A stretch of DNA of 35,225 nt from Candidatus Omnitrophota bacterium. GTDB taxonomy: Bacteria; Omnitrophota; Gorgyraeia; Tantalellales; Tantalellaceae. The translations under genes and the position numbers were made by a program. The stretch is taken from NCBI GenBank assembly GCA_007135805.1, contig SLID01000129.1, forward strand, positions 1 to 35,225. Reading direction: 5' to 3'. The notes beneath the pieces are model-generated. The model saw only the letters and a list, made by a program, of their open reading frames with translations, did no database searches and was not told the origin of the DNA. The first letter of the stretch is position 1. The number at the start of each line of letters is the position of its first letter. This document shows, one piece after another, positions 18,854 through 28,543 of this stretch.

Positions 18854-19918
18854 ATGGGCATAATAGAAAGATACAGAAAGTACCTTCCCGTTACCGGCGG
18901 GACGCCGATAATTACCCTTGAAGAGGGGAACACTCCCCTGGTCAAGGCGGATCCCATAGCCGAGATACTGGGATTCGATTGCAATGTATGGCTTAAGTAC
19001 GAGGGACTCAATCCTACCGGGAGTTTCAAGGACAGGGGCATGACCATGGCCGTTTCCAAGGCCATCGAGGAGGGAGCCGGGGCGGTGGCGTGCGCCTCAA
19101 CCGGCAATACCTCCGCTTCGGCAGCGGCATACGCCGCGAGGTCCGGTATTAAATGCGTTGTCGTTATCCCGGAAGGGGCTATAGCTATGGGCAAGCTGGC
19201 CCAGGCGCTTATACACGGCGGTAAAGTCATCGCGGTCAAAGGCAATTTTGATGTGGCTCTTGAAATAGTCAGGGAGCTTACCGACAACTATCCGGTGACT
19301 CTTGTCAATTCCATAAATCCGTACCGGATAGAGGGACAAAAGACCGGCGCTTTTGAGATATGCGATACCCTTGGGAAAGCCCCGGATTTTCACGCGCTGC
19401 CGGTCGGGAACGCGGGCAATATAACGGCATACTGGAAAGGGTACAGGGAATACAGGGAGAACGGGATCATAGATAACCTTCCCGTGATGCTTGGGTTCCA
19501 GGCTCACGGCGCCGCTCCGATAGTCGATGGATGCCCGGTAAAGTATCCGGAGACTATCGCCACCGCCATACGGATAGGCAATCCCGCCAGTTGGGCGGGA
19601 GCGGAGGAAGCGCGGGATTCTTCAAGCGGTATCATAGAAAAAGTCACCGATGAGGAGATCCTGGAGGCCTACCGTTTACTGGCGGATACGGTGGGGGTTT
19701 TCGCTGAACCCGCTTCAGCGGCGGGAGTAGCGGGTATTATCAAAAAAGCCGCGGAGGGGTATTTCGAAAAATATGTGAACGCGGGACGAGAGCTTGACAT
19801 AGTCTGCGTTATCACGGGACATGGCCTCAAGGATCCGGACAGGGCCATAAAAAGCCTGGAAATGCCGGTAGTCGTTGAGCCGGATCTTAAAAACATTTTG
19901 AGAGAGGCCGGGATCTGA
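18854..19918 (+). CDS. thrC: Threonine synthase
   Basis: [31 protein letters not shown] (PLP Lys), [20 protein letters not shown]. Confidence 0.96.
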   Translation: MGIIERYRKYLPVTGGTPIITLEEGNTPLVKADPIAEILGFDCNVWLKYEGLNPTGSFKDRGMTMAVSKAIEEGAGAVACASTGNTSASAAAYAARSGIKCVVVIPEGAIAMGKLAQALIHGGKVIAVKGNFDVALEIVRELTDNYPVTLVNSINPYRIEGQKTGAFEICDTLGKAPDFHALPVGNAGNITAYWKGYREYRENGIIDNLPVMLGFQAHGAAPIVDGCPVKYPETIATAIRIGNPASWAGAEEARDSSSGIIEKVTDEEILEAYRLLADTVGVFAEPASAAGVAGIIKKAAEGYFEKYVNAGRELDIVCVITGHGLKDPDRAIKSLEMPVVVEPDLKNILREAGI

Positions 19919-19989
19919 GCGGAGCGGAGTGGATCCTGTATACGAGAGTTTTCTCTTAACGGAAAAAACATAATATCGGAGATATCATC

Positions 19990-21192
19990 ATGAAGTATGT
20001 TATCCTTGTTCCGGACGGTATGTCTGGATTGCCGGTGGAAGAGCTGGACGACATGACCTGTATGGAGAAGGCCAATACTCCGAACATGGATCTTGTGGCG
20101 CGTAAGGGAGTTGTGGGAATGGCGAGGACCGTGCCCAGAGGAATGGTTCCGGCAAGTGACGTGGCCAATCTTTCCATACTCGGGTACGATCCCCAGAAAT
20201 ACTATTGCGGCAGGGGTCCTTTGGAAGCCGCGAATCTGGGAGTCGATCTCGGGGACAATGACGTGGCTTTTCGTTTCAACACGGTAACTGTTTCAGGCGG
20301 CAAGATGATGGATTATTGCGCCGGACACATATCTACAAAAGAGGCCGCTGTCTTGGTAAAGGTCCTTTCAGAGGAAATGGGCGGGGGAAAGTTCAGTTTC
20401 TACCCGGGGACAAGCTACAGGCACCTCATGGTCGCGCGCTGCTCCGGCCCCGAGGAAGTTGAAAGCATGACAAAACTGAAATGCACGCCCCCGCACGATA
20501 TTTCCGACAAGGAAATAGCAAAGTATTATCCGAAAGATCCAGAGATAACCGATATAATGAATAGGTCCGTAAATGTTCTCGAGGGGCACGATATCAACAA
20601 AGTGCGCGTTGATCTGGGGCAGAACCCCGCGAACATGATATGGATATGGGGACAGGGTAAAAAGCCCGATATCCCGCTTTTCAAAGACGCGTATAACCTC
20701 ACCGGGGGCATCATATCCGCAGTGGATCTCATAAAAGGCATGGGAAGGGTACTGGGTCTGGAAGTTGTGGAAGTGCCGGGGGCTACGGGTTATTACGATA
20801 CCGATTATGATGGGAAGGCAAAAGCCGCGATGAAAGTGCTTGAGGCCAAAGATCTTGTTTTTGTCCATGTAGAGGCCCCGGACGAGGCAGGGCACAACGG
20901 GGATATTCGCGAGAAACTTCGCGCCCTGGAAAACTTCGACCGTAAGATAACCGGCCCTGTAATAGACATGCTTGCGGCAGACGGCTGCGCTTATAGAGTA
21001 CTTATAATGCCGGATCACCCCACACCCGTGAAATTGAAAACGCATACGGCCGACCCGGTGCCGTTCGCTATGGCGGGGACCGGGATAGATCCCGATGACG
21101 TGACCGTTTTTACAGAACGGTCCGCCAAGTCGGGCAGCATGGGTCTTAAGAAAGGTTCTGACCTTTTGCGGATGCTCCTTGATGTGAGTTGA
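19990..21192 (+). CDS. ApgM-like alkaline-phosphatase-superfamily phosphoglycerate mutase homologue, probable homoserine kinase
   Basis: YVILVPDGMSG, VPASDVANLSILGYDP, YCGRGPLEAANLGVDL, HVEAPDEAGHNGD, MPDHPTPVKLKTHTADPVPF; sits between thrC and lysC. Confidence 0.85.
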   Translation: MKYVILVPDGMSGLPVEELDDMTCMEKANTPNMDLVARKGVVGMARTVPRGMVPASDVANLSILGYDPQKYYCGRGPLEAANLGVDLGDNDVAFRFNTVTVSGGKMMDYCAGHISTKEAAVLVKVLSEEMGGGKFSFYPGTSYRHLMVARCSGPEEVESMTKLKCTPPHDISDKEIAKYYPKDPEITDIMNRSVNVLEGHDINKVRVDLGQNPANMIWIWGQGKKPDIPLFKDAYNLTGGIISAVDLIKGMGRVLGLEVVEVPGATGYYDTDYDGKAKAAMKVLEAKDLVFVHVEAPDEAGHNGDIREKLRALENFDRKITGPVIDMLAADGCAYRVLIMPDHPTPVKLKTHTADPVPFAMAGTGIDPDDVTVFTERSAKSGSMGLKKGSDLLRMLLDVS

Positions 21193-21237
21193 TCTTTTGT
21201 TGTGTAACGGAACTTCATGCATGAGAGGAAAAAAACG

Positions 21238-22518
21238 ATGCGGAAAAAAAGAAAAAATAGAACGGTAGTGCAGAAATTCGGAGGAAGCAGTGTCGCGAAT
21301 ACTTCCCGGATAAAGGGCGTGGCGCGAAGGGTAGCGGAAACCAGGCGGGCGGGTAATGACGTGGTGGTAGTGGTTTCGGCCCTTGGGGATACCACGGATG
21401 AACTTGTTGGCCTTGCGGCGCGGATAACAAAGTCGCCCAGAGAAAGGGAACTTGACATGCTTTTATCGACCGGCGAACAGGTATCGGTGGCTCTTCTTGC
21501 TATGGCGCTGCATGAACTTGGGCTGGAAGCGGCATCCTTTACAGGAGCCCAGGTGGGCATAGTTACGGATTCTTCGCATACCAAGGCCAAAATAGTGGAC
21601 ATCTCAGGTAATAAGCTTAAAGAAACTATTTCGGAAGGTAAGATAGCTATTGTGGCGGGGTTCCAGGGTACGAATACTGAACAAGAGATAACCACGCTGG
21701 GTAGAGGCGGGTCCGACATGACCGCAGTGGCTCTCGCGAAAGTGCTTAACGCGGAACTCTGTGAAATATTCACGGATGTAAAAGGCGTCTATACGGCCGA
21801 CCCGAGGGTTGTCAAGGACGCTCGAAAACTCGATACCATAAGTTACGATGAAATGCTGGAGCTCGCGTCAATGGGAGCGCAGGTTATGCAGGCCAGGAGC
21901 ATGGAAGTCGCCAGCAAGTTCGACATTCCCATGCACATAAGGTCAAGTTTATCCAGAGGGGAAGGAACTATAGTGACTAAGGAGGTCAAAGGTATGGAAG
22001 ATGTCCTGGTAAGAGGAGTGACAGCGAACAAGGACGAGGCAAAAGTAACTGTGTGTGATGTTCCGGACAAGCCCGGTGAGGCCAGCCGATTGTTCCGCGA
22101 GCTTGCGGATCTGGACGTGAACGTTGATATGATAATACAGAACGTATCCAGGACAGGTCGAACGGATATATCATTTACCGTTTGTAAAAAAGACCTGGCG
22201 CGTACGGCATCGCTGATGAAAGATATCGTCCGGGGGATCGGGGCCAAAGGTATCAAGGTCGACAAAGACGTGGCGAAACTCTCTGTTGTAGGTATCGGCA
22301 TGAGAAGCCATTCGGGTGTGGCGGCCAAGATGTTCGGGGCTCTGGCCTCGGAAAAGATAAATATAGATATGATATCCACCAGTGAGATCAAGATATCCTG
22401 TGTTATCGCGGAAAAGAACGCGGACAGGGCGGTCAGGGTGGTTCACAATGCCTTTGGGCTCGGAGCGGCCGGTAAAAGTAAAAAGCGGTCCCGTGCCGGA
22501 AAGTGCCGAAAGAAGTGA
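21238..22518 (+). CDS. lysC: Aspartate kinase with two ACT domains
   Basis: VVQKFGGSSVAN, TTLGRGGSDMTAVALA, EIFTDVKGVYTADPR; GAGAGGAA RBS before ATG 21238. Confidence 0.95.
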   Translation: MRKKRKNRTVVQKFGGSSVANTSRIKGVARRVAETRRAGNDVVVVVSALGDTTDELVGLAARITKSPRERELDMLLSTGEQVSVALLAMALHELGLEAASFTGAQVGIVTDSSHTKAKIVDISGNKLKETISEGKIAIVAGFQGTNTEQEITTLGRGGSDMTAVALAKVLNAELCEIFTDVKGVYTADPRVVKDARKLDTISYDEMLELASMGAQVMQARSMEVASKFDIPMHIRSSLSRGEGTIVTKEVKGMEDVLVRGVTANKDEAKVTVCDVPDKPGEASRLFRELADLDVNVDMIIQNVSRTGRTDISFTVCKKDLARTASLMKDIVRGIGAKGIKVDKDVAKLSVVGIGMRSHSGVAAKMFGALASEKINIDMISTSEIKISCVIAEKNADRAVRVVHNAFGLGAAGKSKKRSRAGKCRKK

Positions 22519-22527
22519 GGTTTTGCG

Positions 22528-24123
22528 ATGACAGGAAAAGGTCTGGATAGAGTAAAAGTATACGATACGACTTTGAGGGACGGTTCACAGTCGGAGGGTA
22601 TATCTTTTTCGGTCAAAGATAAGTTAAGGATAGCCGCCAAGCTGGATGAGATCGGCGTTGATTTCATAGAAGGTGGATGGCCGGGGTCCAACCCCAAAGA
22701 CAGCGAGTTTTTCGCTTTAGCTAAAAAGGAGCTTAAACTCAAAAATTCCAAACTTACCGCTTTTGGAAGTACCAGAAGATCGTCTGTGGCTCCTTCGAAA
22801 GACCGTGTGATAAAAGAGCTTCTTAAAGCCGAAACAAAATATGTAACGATATTCGGAAAAAGCTGGGACCTCCATGTAAAGGAGGTCTTAAGGACTTCGC
22901 TCAAGGACAACCTGGGTATGATAGAGTCATCGGTCAAGTTTCTCGTGAAAAAAGGGCGCAGGGTCTTTTTCGACGCGGAACATTTTTTTGACGGCTACAA
23001 AGAACATCCCGCCCACGCGATAGAGACCCTTAAGGCGGCTGAGGCCGGCGGGGCGGAAGCTCTGGTACTCTGCGATACCAACGGCGGGTGTCTCACCAGC
23101 CAAATATTCGAGATAGTCGAAGTGGTGTCTTCTCGGGTATCCCTTCCTTTGGGCATACATGTGCACAATGACGCTGAGATGGCCGTAGCCAATTCCGTGG
23201 CGGCCGTGCAAGCCGGATGCTTACAAGTTCAGGGGACGTTCAACGGTTACGGGGAGAGGTGCGGCAACGCCAATCTTGTTTCTATACTTCCGGCCATAAA
23301 ATATAAGCTGGGTATGGAATGTCTCTCGGACCTCGCTTTTCGGGATCTTACGGAAGTTTCGATGTACATTGCCGAGATATCTAACGTGAAACAGGAAAAC
23401 TCACAGCCCTACGTGGGGAAAAGCGCGTTTGCTCATAAGGCGGGTGTGCATGTCAACGCCATACTGAAGAACTGCCGGACATACGAGCACATAGAGCCGT
23501 CCCTGATAGGCAACAAGAGGCGCATGTTGATTTCGGAACTTTCTGGCAGATCCAGCATAATAGACAAGGCCGGCGAGATGGGCATAAAAATGGATACTTC
23601 CAGTAAAGCCGCGGTCGAAATACTTAATCACGTACAGGACCTGGAAAACAAAGGATACCATTTCGAGCTTGCGGAAGCGTCTCTGCTTCTTCTGATGAAG
23701 CGCGCGGTTTCCCGTGTAAAAGAATATTTTGAGATGAAGGATTTCAGGGTTATTGTGGAGAGCAGGTCCGGTGGAGACTTAGTTTCCGAGGCCACCGTCA
23801 AACTTCAGGTCGGTGACGAGCTCAGGCATACTGTTTCTCTAGGAGACGGTCCCGTGCACGCCATGGACCAGGCTATAAGAAAATCTCTGGTAGAGTTCTA
23901 TCCTTCGCTTAGTGAAATGCGCCTTTCCGACTTCAGGGTAAGGGTGTTGGATGAAAAGTCCGGTACCGCGGCAAGCGTAAGGGTTCTCGTCCAATCCGAG
24001 GACGGGACCGATTCGTGGTGGACCGTAGGCGTCTCGGAAAATATCATAGAAGCCAGCTGGATGGCTCTCAGAGATTCAATAGAATATAAATTCGTCAAAG
24101 ATGATCTAGGAAAGAGGAAATGA
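22528..24123 (+). CDS. cimA: Citramalate synthase (CimA type)
   Basis: VYDTTLRDGSQSEGISFSV, EGGWPGSNPKD, HVHNDAEMAVANSVAAVQAGCLQVQGTFNGYGERCGNANL; length and C-terminal regulatory domain fit CimA. Confidence 0.9.
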   Translation: MTGKGLDRVKVYDTTLRDGSQSEGISFSVKDKLRIAAKLDEIGVDFIEGGWPGSNPKDSEFFALAKKELKLKNSKLTAFGSTRRSSVAPSKDRVIKELLKAETKYVTIFGKSWDLHVKEVLRTSLKDNLGMIESSVKFLVKKGRRVFFDAEHFFDGYKEHPAHAIETLKAAEAGGAEALVLCDTNGGCLTSQIFEIVEVVSSRVSLPLGIHVHNDAEMAVANSVAAVQAGCLQVQGTFNGYGERCGNANLVSILPAIKYKLGMECLSDLAFRDLTEVSMYIAEISNVKQENSQPYVGKSAFAHKAGVHVNAILKNCRTYEHIEPSLIGNKRRMLISELSGRSSIIDKAGEMGIKMDTSSKAAVEILNHVQDLENKGYHFELAEASLLLLMKRAVSRVKEYFEMKDFRVIVESRSGGDLVSEATVKLQVGDELRHTVSLGDGPVHAMDQAIRKSLVEFYPSLSEMRLSDFRVRVLDEKSGTAASVRVLVQSEDGTDSWWTVGVSENIIEASWMALRDSIEYKFVKDDLGKRK

Positions 24124-26810
24124 AAGAGATCCCTACCCGCTATGACCCCCACAGTATAGAAGAAAGTACATACGCTATGTGGTTGGAAAGCGGGATCTTC
24201 CACGCGGAAGCGTCTCCAGACGGTTCGCGATACTCTATAGTAATACCTCCCCCAAACATAACCGGAGTGCTCCACATGGGGCATGCCCTTAACAATGCCA
24301 TACAGGACATCCTTATAAGATGGAAAAGGATGAGCGGTTTCACGACGCTGTGGATGCCTGGCACGGACCACGCCGGTATAGCTACACAGAACGTGGTCGA
24401 AAAAGATCTTGCCCGTACCGGCCTTAAGAGGCATGACATGACCAGAGAAGAATTCATCGGCAGGGTATGGGAGTGGAAACAGGAATACGGCAGCACTATC
24501 ATAGAGCAATTGAAACGTCTGGGCTGTTCTTGCGACTGGGATCGGGAGCGTTTTACTATGGACGAGGGCCTCTCAAACGCCGTCAAAGAGGTCTTTATAC
24601 GGCTTTACCGGGAAGGGCTGATCTACAAGGGAAATTATATCATAAACTGGTGTCCAAGATGCGGTACGGCGCTAAGCGATGAAGAGGCCGAGCATAGGGA
24701 TTTGGACGGAATGATATATTACATAAAGTATCCGGTAAAGGGAAGTCCCACATTGTCCAGGGAGAACGAGGACTATGTAGTTATAGCCACGACGAGGCCC
24801 GAGACCATGCTCGGTGACGTGGCGGTCGCGGTAAACCCGAAAGACCCCAGGTACGCCGGCCTTAAAGGTAAGACCCTGGAACTGCCGATACTGAAGAGGG
24901 AGCTCAGGATAATTTTCGATGAGAGTGTCGATCCCGAGTTCGGTACAGGGGCGCTTAAGGTCACCCCGGCTCACGATCCGCTGGACTTTGAACTGGGCAG
25001 GCGCCACGGCCTGCCCAGCATAAACGTTATGCATCCCGACGGTGTTATAAACGCTGAAGGTGGTGATTATGAGGGGCTGGACAGGTTCGAATGCCGTGAG
25101 GTCATTTTAGAGGACCTTAAGAGCCGGCGTCTTTTTGTCCGCGCGGAAGAACATGTCCACGCTGTAGGGCATTGTTATCGATGTCATGTTGTGGTTGAGC
25201 CCCGCCTGTCCAAACAATGGTTTGTCAGGATGAAGCCTTTGGCCGAGGATGCTATTAAGGTGGTCGAGGACGGTACGATAAAATTTCATCCGGCCAGATG
25301 GACAAAGGTCTACCTTGGATGGATGTATAACATCAGGGACTGGTGCATATCAAGGCAGATATGGTGGGGGCACAGGATCCCGGTATGGTACTGTGTTTCA
25401 TGCGTAGGGACCCGTGATATGCGCGATGTGGACGTGTCGTCTCCGGGGGCGGCCGGTATATATGTGGGTAAAGAACCTCCTTCCGGGTGCCCCGACTGTG
25501 GCGCGGGTGAAATGGAACAGGACCCTGATGTTCTTGACACCTGGTTCAGTTCATGGTTATGGCCTTTTTCCACTATGGGGTGGCCGGACGATAACAAAAT
25601 GCTGGATTCTTTTTATCCCACAGACGCTCTTGTTACCGCCCAGGAGATAATTTTTTTCTGGGTAGCCAGGATGATCATGGCGGGGCTTAAATTTGCCGGA
25701 GATGTGCCGTTTAATGACGTGTATATACACGGCACTGTACGAGACTCTACCGGCACGAAAATGTCTAAATCTCTGGGCAATGTAATTGACCCGCTTGAGA
25801 TAATAAGGGAAGTGGGCAGTGACGCCTTGAGATTCAGCATAATATCTATAACCTCACAGGGGCAGGATGTTTTTCTTTCCAGGGATAAATTTGATGTGGG
25901 CAGAAATTTTGCCAACAAGATATGGAATGCCTCGCGGTATGTAATGATGACCACCGGAGGATGTTCAGATAACGTTGAGATAAATGTTTCGTCCCTGTCA
26001 TTGGCGGATAGGTGGATACTCCATAACCTGAACCTGGTGATTGAAGAAGTTAACCGGTGTTTTGAAAATTTCAGGTTCAATGACGCCGCTTCGCGGTTAT
26101 ACGATTTCATATGGCACAAATATTGCGACTGGTACCTCGAGATATCCAAGCTTTCGGGAGACAAAGATAATACCGCTCGGGTCCTGGTAACGGTCCTGAG
26201 AAAGTCTATGCAGCTTCTTCATCCCATAATGCCCTTTATCACGGAGGCAGTATGGCAGATGGCGCCGGAAAGTTCTTCCGGCCTTATATCCGCGTCTGAG
26301 TGGCCCCTGAAGCGGGAAGATTGGGAAGACGCCGCCTCCGCGGCGAAAATGGAAAAGCTCATAGCCTGCATAACGGCCGTTAGGAACATAAGGGCTTTCT
26401 GGAATGTATTGCCGGGAACTGAACTTGACGTTTTCTTTGATCCGCAAGATGAGAACGACAGTTCTATCGTCGAGGATAACAGGGTACTTCTGGAAAAACT
26501 CGCCCACTGCCGGGTCCGCGAGATACGAAAGGGCCTTTCGCGTCCGGAAAAGTCCGTCGCGGCGCTTTTGGGAAATTCAAGGATATTCGTCCCGCTGGGA
26601 GCTTCTGTGGATGTGGAATCTGAGAAACAGCGGGTTCGGGACAAGATCACTGAGATCGAACGTTATCTTGAAGGTGTAGGCAGGAAATTGTCAAACAAGG
26701 ATTTTCTTTCCAAAGCTCCCCGTGAGGTCGTAGAAAAAGAGAATAAAAAACTCGCTAAATTCCGCCAGGAGGCCGACACTCTCAGGGAAAACCTGGAAGC
26801 GCTGGTATAG
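24120..26810 (+). CDS. valS: Valyl-tRNA synthetase
   Basis: PPPNITGVLHMGHALN (HIGH), GTDHAGIATQ, KMSKSLGNVIDP (KMSKS), C-terminal coiled coil; ATGA overlap with cimA. Confidence 0.97.
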   Translation: MKEIPTRYDPHSIEESTYAMWLESGIFHAEASPDGSRYSIVIPPPNITGVLHMGHALNNAIQDILIRWKRMSGFTTLWMPGTDHAGIATQNVVEKDLARTGLKRHDMTREEFIGRVWEWKQEYGSTIIEQLKRLGCSCDWDRERFTMDEGLSNAVKEVFIRLYREGLIYKGNYIINWCPRCGTALSDEEAEHRDLDGMIYYIKYPVKGSPTLSRENEDYVVIATTRPETMLGDVAVAVNPKDPRYAGLKGKTLELPILKRELRIIFDESVDPEFGTGALKVTPAHDPLDFELGRRHGLPSINVMHPDGVINAEGGDYEGLDRFECREVILEDLKSRRLFVRAEEHVHAVGHCYRCHVVVEPRLSKQWFVRMKPLAEDAIKVVEDGTIKFHPARWTKVYLGWMYNIRDWCISRQIWWGHRIPVWYCVSCVGTRDMRDVDVSSPGAAGIYVGKEPPSGCPDCGAGEMEQDPDVLDTWFSSWLWPFSTMGWPDDNKMLDSFYPTDALVTAQEIIFFWVARMIMAGLKFAGDVPFNDVYIHGTVRDSTGTKMSKSLGNVIDPLEIIREVGSDALRFSIISITSQGQDVFLSRDKFDVGRNFANKIWNASRYVMMTTGGCSDNVEINVSSLSLADRWILHNLNLVIEEVNRCFENFRFNDAASRLYDFIWHKYCDWYLEISKLSGDKDNTARVLVTVLRKSMQLLHPIMPFITEAVWQMAPESSSGLISASEWPLKREDWEDAASAAKMEKLIACITAVRNIRAFWNVLPGTELDVFFDPQDENDSSIVEDNRVLLEKLAHCRVREIRKGLSRPEKSVAALLGNSRIFVPLGASVDVESEKQRVRDKITEIERYLEGVGRKLSNKDFLSKAPREVVEKENKKLAKFRQEADTLRENLEALV

Positions 26811-26842
26811 CGTCTTCCGGATCGGGGGGGACTCTGTCTGGT

Positions 26843-27598
26843 ATGGAAAAAAGACTCCAGAACATTCTAGCTCTTTCAGGAGTGGCCTCGCGAAGGGCGT
26901 CAGCTGAACTTATTCTGGGAGGATTTGTAGAAGTGGATGGTAGGGTCGTCAGGGAAAAGGGCCTGAGGCTGGACCCCGAAAAACACCGCATTAAGGTCAA
27001 GGGAAAAGAGATAGGCGCCCCGGAAAAGAAATACTATTTTTTGCTGAATAAACCTCCCGGTTACATATCAACGGTCTCCGATACTCATGGAAGAAGAAAG
27101 GTTCTGGATCTTTTCGCCGATATCCCGGCCAGGTTGTATCCGGTAGGGCGGCTAGATAAGGATACCACCGGAGTTCTTATAGTCACGAACGACGGTGAAC
27201 TGGCCCACCGTCTCGCTCATCCTGGATATGAGGTTGAAAAAGAATACCGGGTTACCGTGGATAAGGCCCTGGACAAAATAACTATCACTCGGATGTCAGA
27301 GGGGGTCGATATTGAAGGGAAAAAAACGTCTCCCTGCTTGATAAAAGCGGCCGGCGGCTCTAAGGATAAGAACGTATATAGCGTGAGATTGCACGAGGGC
27401 CGGAAAAGGCAGATAAAGAAAATGTTCGAGTCTGTGGGAGCGGTGGTCCGAGAACTTGATCGGGTCAAGTACGCCGGATTATCCTGTAAAAGTGTACCGG
27501 TGGGGTCACGGCGGGAACTCACGCGCGATGAGGTGACAAGATTGAAAAAGATATGCCGGAATAAACGCCGGCGCGGGGATAAACATGAAGGATCTTGA
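26843..27598 (+). CDS. RsuA/RluB/E/F family pseudouridine synthase
   Basis: N-terminal S4 domain (LQNILALSGVASRRASAELI), YPVGRLDKDTTGVLIVTNDGELAHRLAHP, EGRKRQIKKMFE. Confidence 0.93.
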   Translation: MEKRLQNILALSGVASRRASAELILGGFVEVDGRVVREKGLRLDPEKHRIKVKGKEIGAPEKKYYFLLNKPPGYISTVSDTHGRRKVLDLFADIPARLYPVGRLDKDTTGVLIVTNDGELAHRLAHPGYEVEKEYRVTVDKALDKITITRMSEGVDIEGKKTSPCLIKAAGGSKDKNVYSVRLHEGRKRQIKKMFESVGAVVRELDRVKYAGLSCKSVPVGSRRELTRDEVTRLKKICRNKRRRGDKHEGS

Positions 27599-28481
27599 TA
27601 AAAAGAGGGTGGACGCCATAGTCAGATTCGCTCTTAAGGAAGATGTCTGGACAGGCGACATCACCAGTCAGGCGGTACTGGACAGGTTCATTTCCGCTGA
27701 TGGTGTCATAGTTTCGCGCCAGAACGCCGTTCTATGCGGTGTTGACATTGCCGAGAGGGTGTTCACAGCTGTTGACTGTTCGACGAAGTTCCGGACTAAT
27801 GCCTCCGATGGTGATATTATACGCCCGGGCATGGAGATAGCGTTCGTGGAAGGTGACGCTCATTCAATATTGAAGGCAGAACGTACCGCGCTCAACTTCA
27901 TGGGGCTTTTGAGCGGCGTAGCTTCGGCTACGCGTGAGCTTGTAGATGCCGTCAGAGGCACCGGGGTAGAGATCTACGACACAAGAAAGACCGTACCCCT
28001 TCACAGATATCTTCAGAAATACGCCGTTACGGTGGGCGGCGGTCAAAACCATAGAAAGGGCCTGTGGGACATGGTGCTTATCAAGGACAACCACATAAGG
28101 GCCTATTCCATGCAGACGGGTATCACCGACAGTACGGTGCTATTGCCTAAAATGATAGAAAGGGCCCGCTCAAGTGTTCAGAAGAATATCAGAGTGGAAG
28201 TTGAGGTTGAGACACTTGAGGAATGCGCGGCCGCTCTGGGTGCCCATCCCGACATAATAATGCTGGACAACATGCCGCCGGAAATGGTTGCCAGGGCCGT
28301 GGGTATCAGGAAAGACATGGGACTTGAGGGCAAGGTCTTGTTCGAGGTTTCCGGGGGAATAACTCTGGAAAATATAAAAGGATACGCCGCCAGCGGCGTG
28401 GAGATGATATCCTCGGGCGCTTTGACCTCTCAAGCGCGGTCCGTGGACCTCAGTTTAGAGATAATATTCCGGAAAAACTGA
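27585..28481 (+). CDS. nadC: Nicotinate-nucleotide pyrophosphorylase (quinolinate phosphoribosyltransferase)
   Basis: [73 protein letters not shown]. Confidence 0.96.
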   Translation: MKDLDKKRVDAIVRFALKEDVWTGDITSQAVLDRFISADGVIVSRQNAVLCGVDIAERVFTAVDCSTKFRTNASDGDIIRPGMEIAFVEGDAHSILKAERTALNFMGLLSGVASATRELVDAVRGTGVEIYDTRKTVPLHRYLQKYAVTVGGGQNHRKGLWDMVLIKDNHIRAYSMQTGITDSTVLLPKMIERARSSVQKNIRVEVEVETLEECAAALGAHPDIIMLDNMPPEMVARAVGIRKDMGLEGKVLFEVSGGITLENIKGYAASGVEMISSGALTSQARSVDLSLEIIFRKN

Positions 28482-28543
28482 AAAAGGCCGCTTTTCACGG
28501 TGCCGGTCTGTCGCCGGCGCGAATGTCAGGAGGGAATGGTCCG

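Noticed and set aside
20368-21222. 284-aa minus-strand ORF antisense to the PGM-like gene
   Set aside because: No recognisable motifs; shadow of a strongly supported + strand gene. The same applies to 447-1136, 12979-13776, 30190-30843 and other minus-strand ORFs.
28503-28519. GCCGG-N7-CCGGC hairpin upstream of uvrB
   Set aside because: Short 5-bp stem in a GC-containing gap; no tail or conserved operator recognised.
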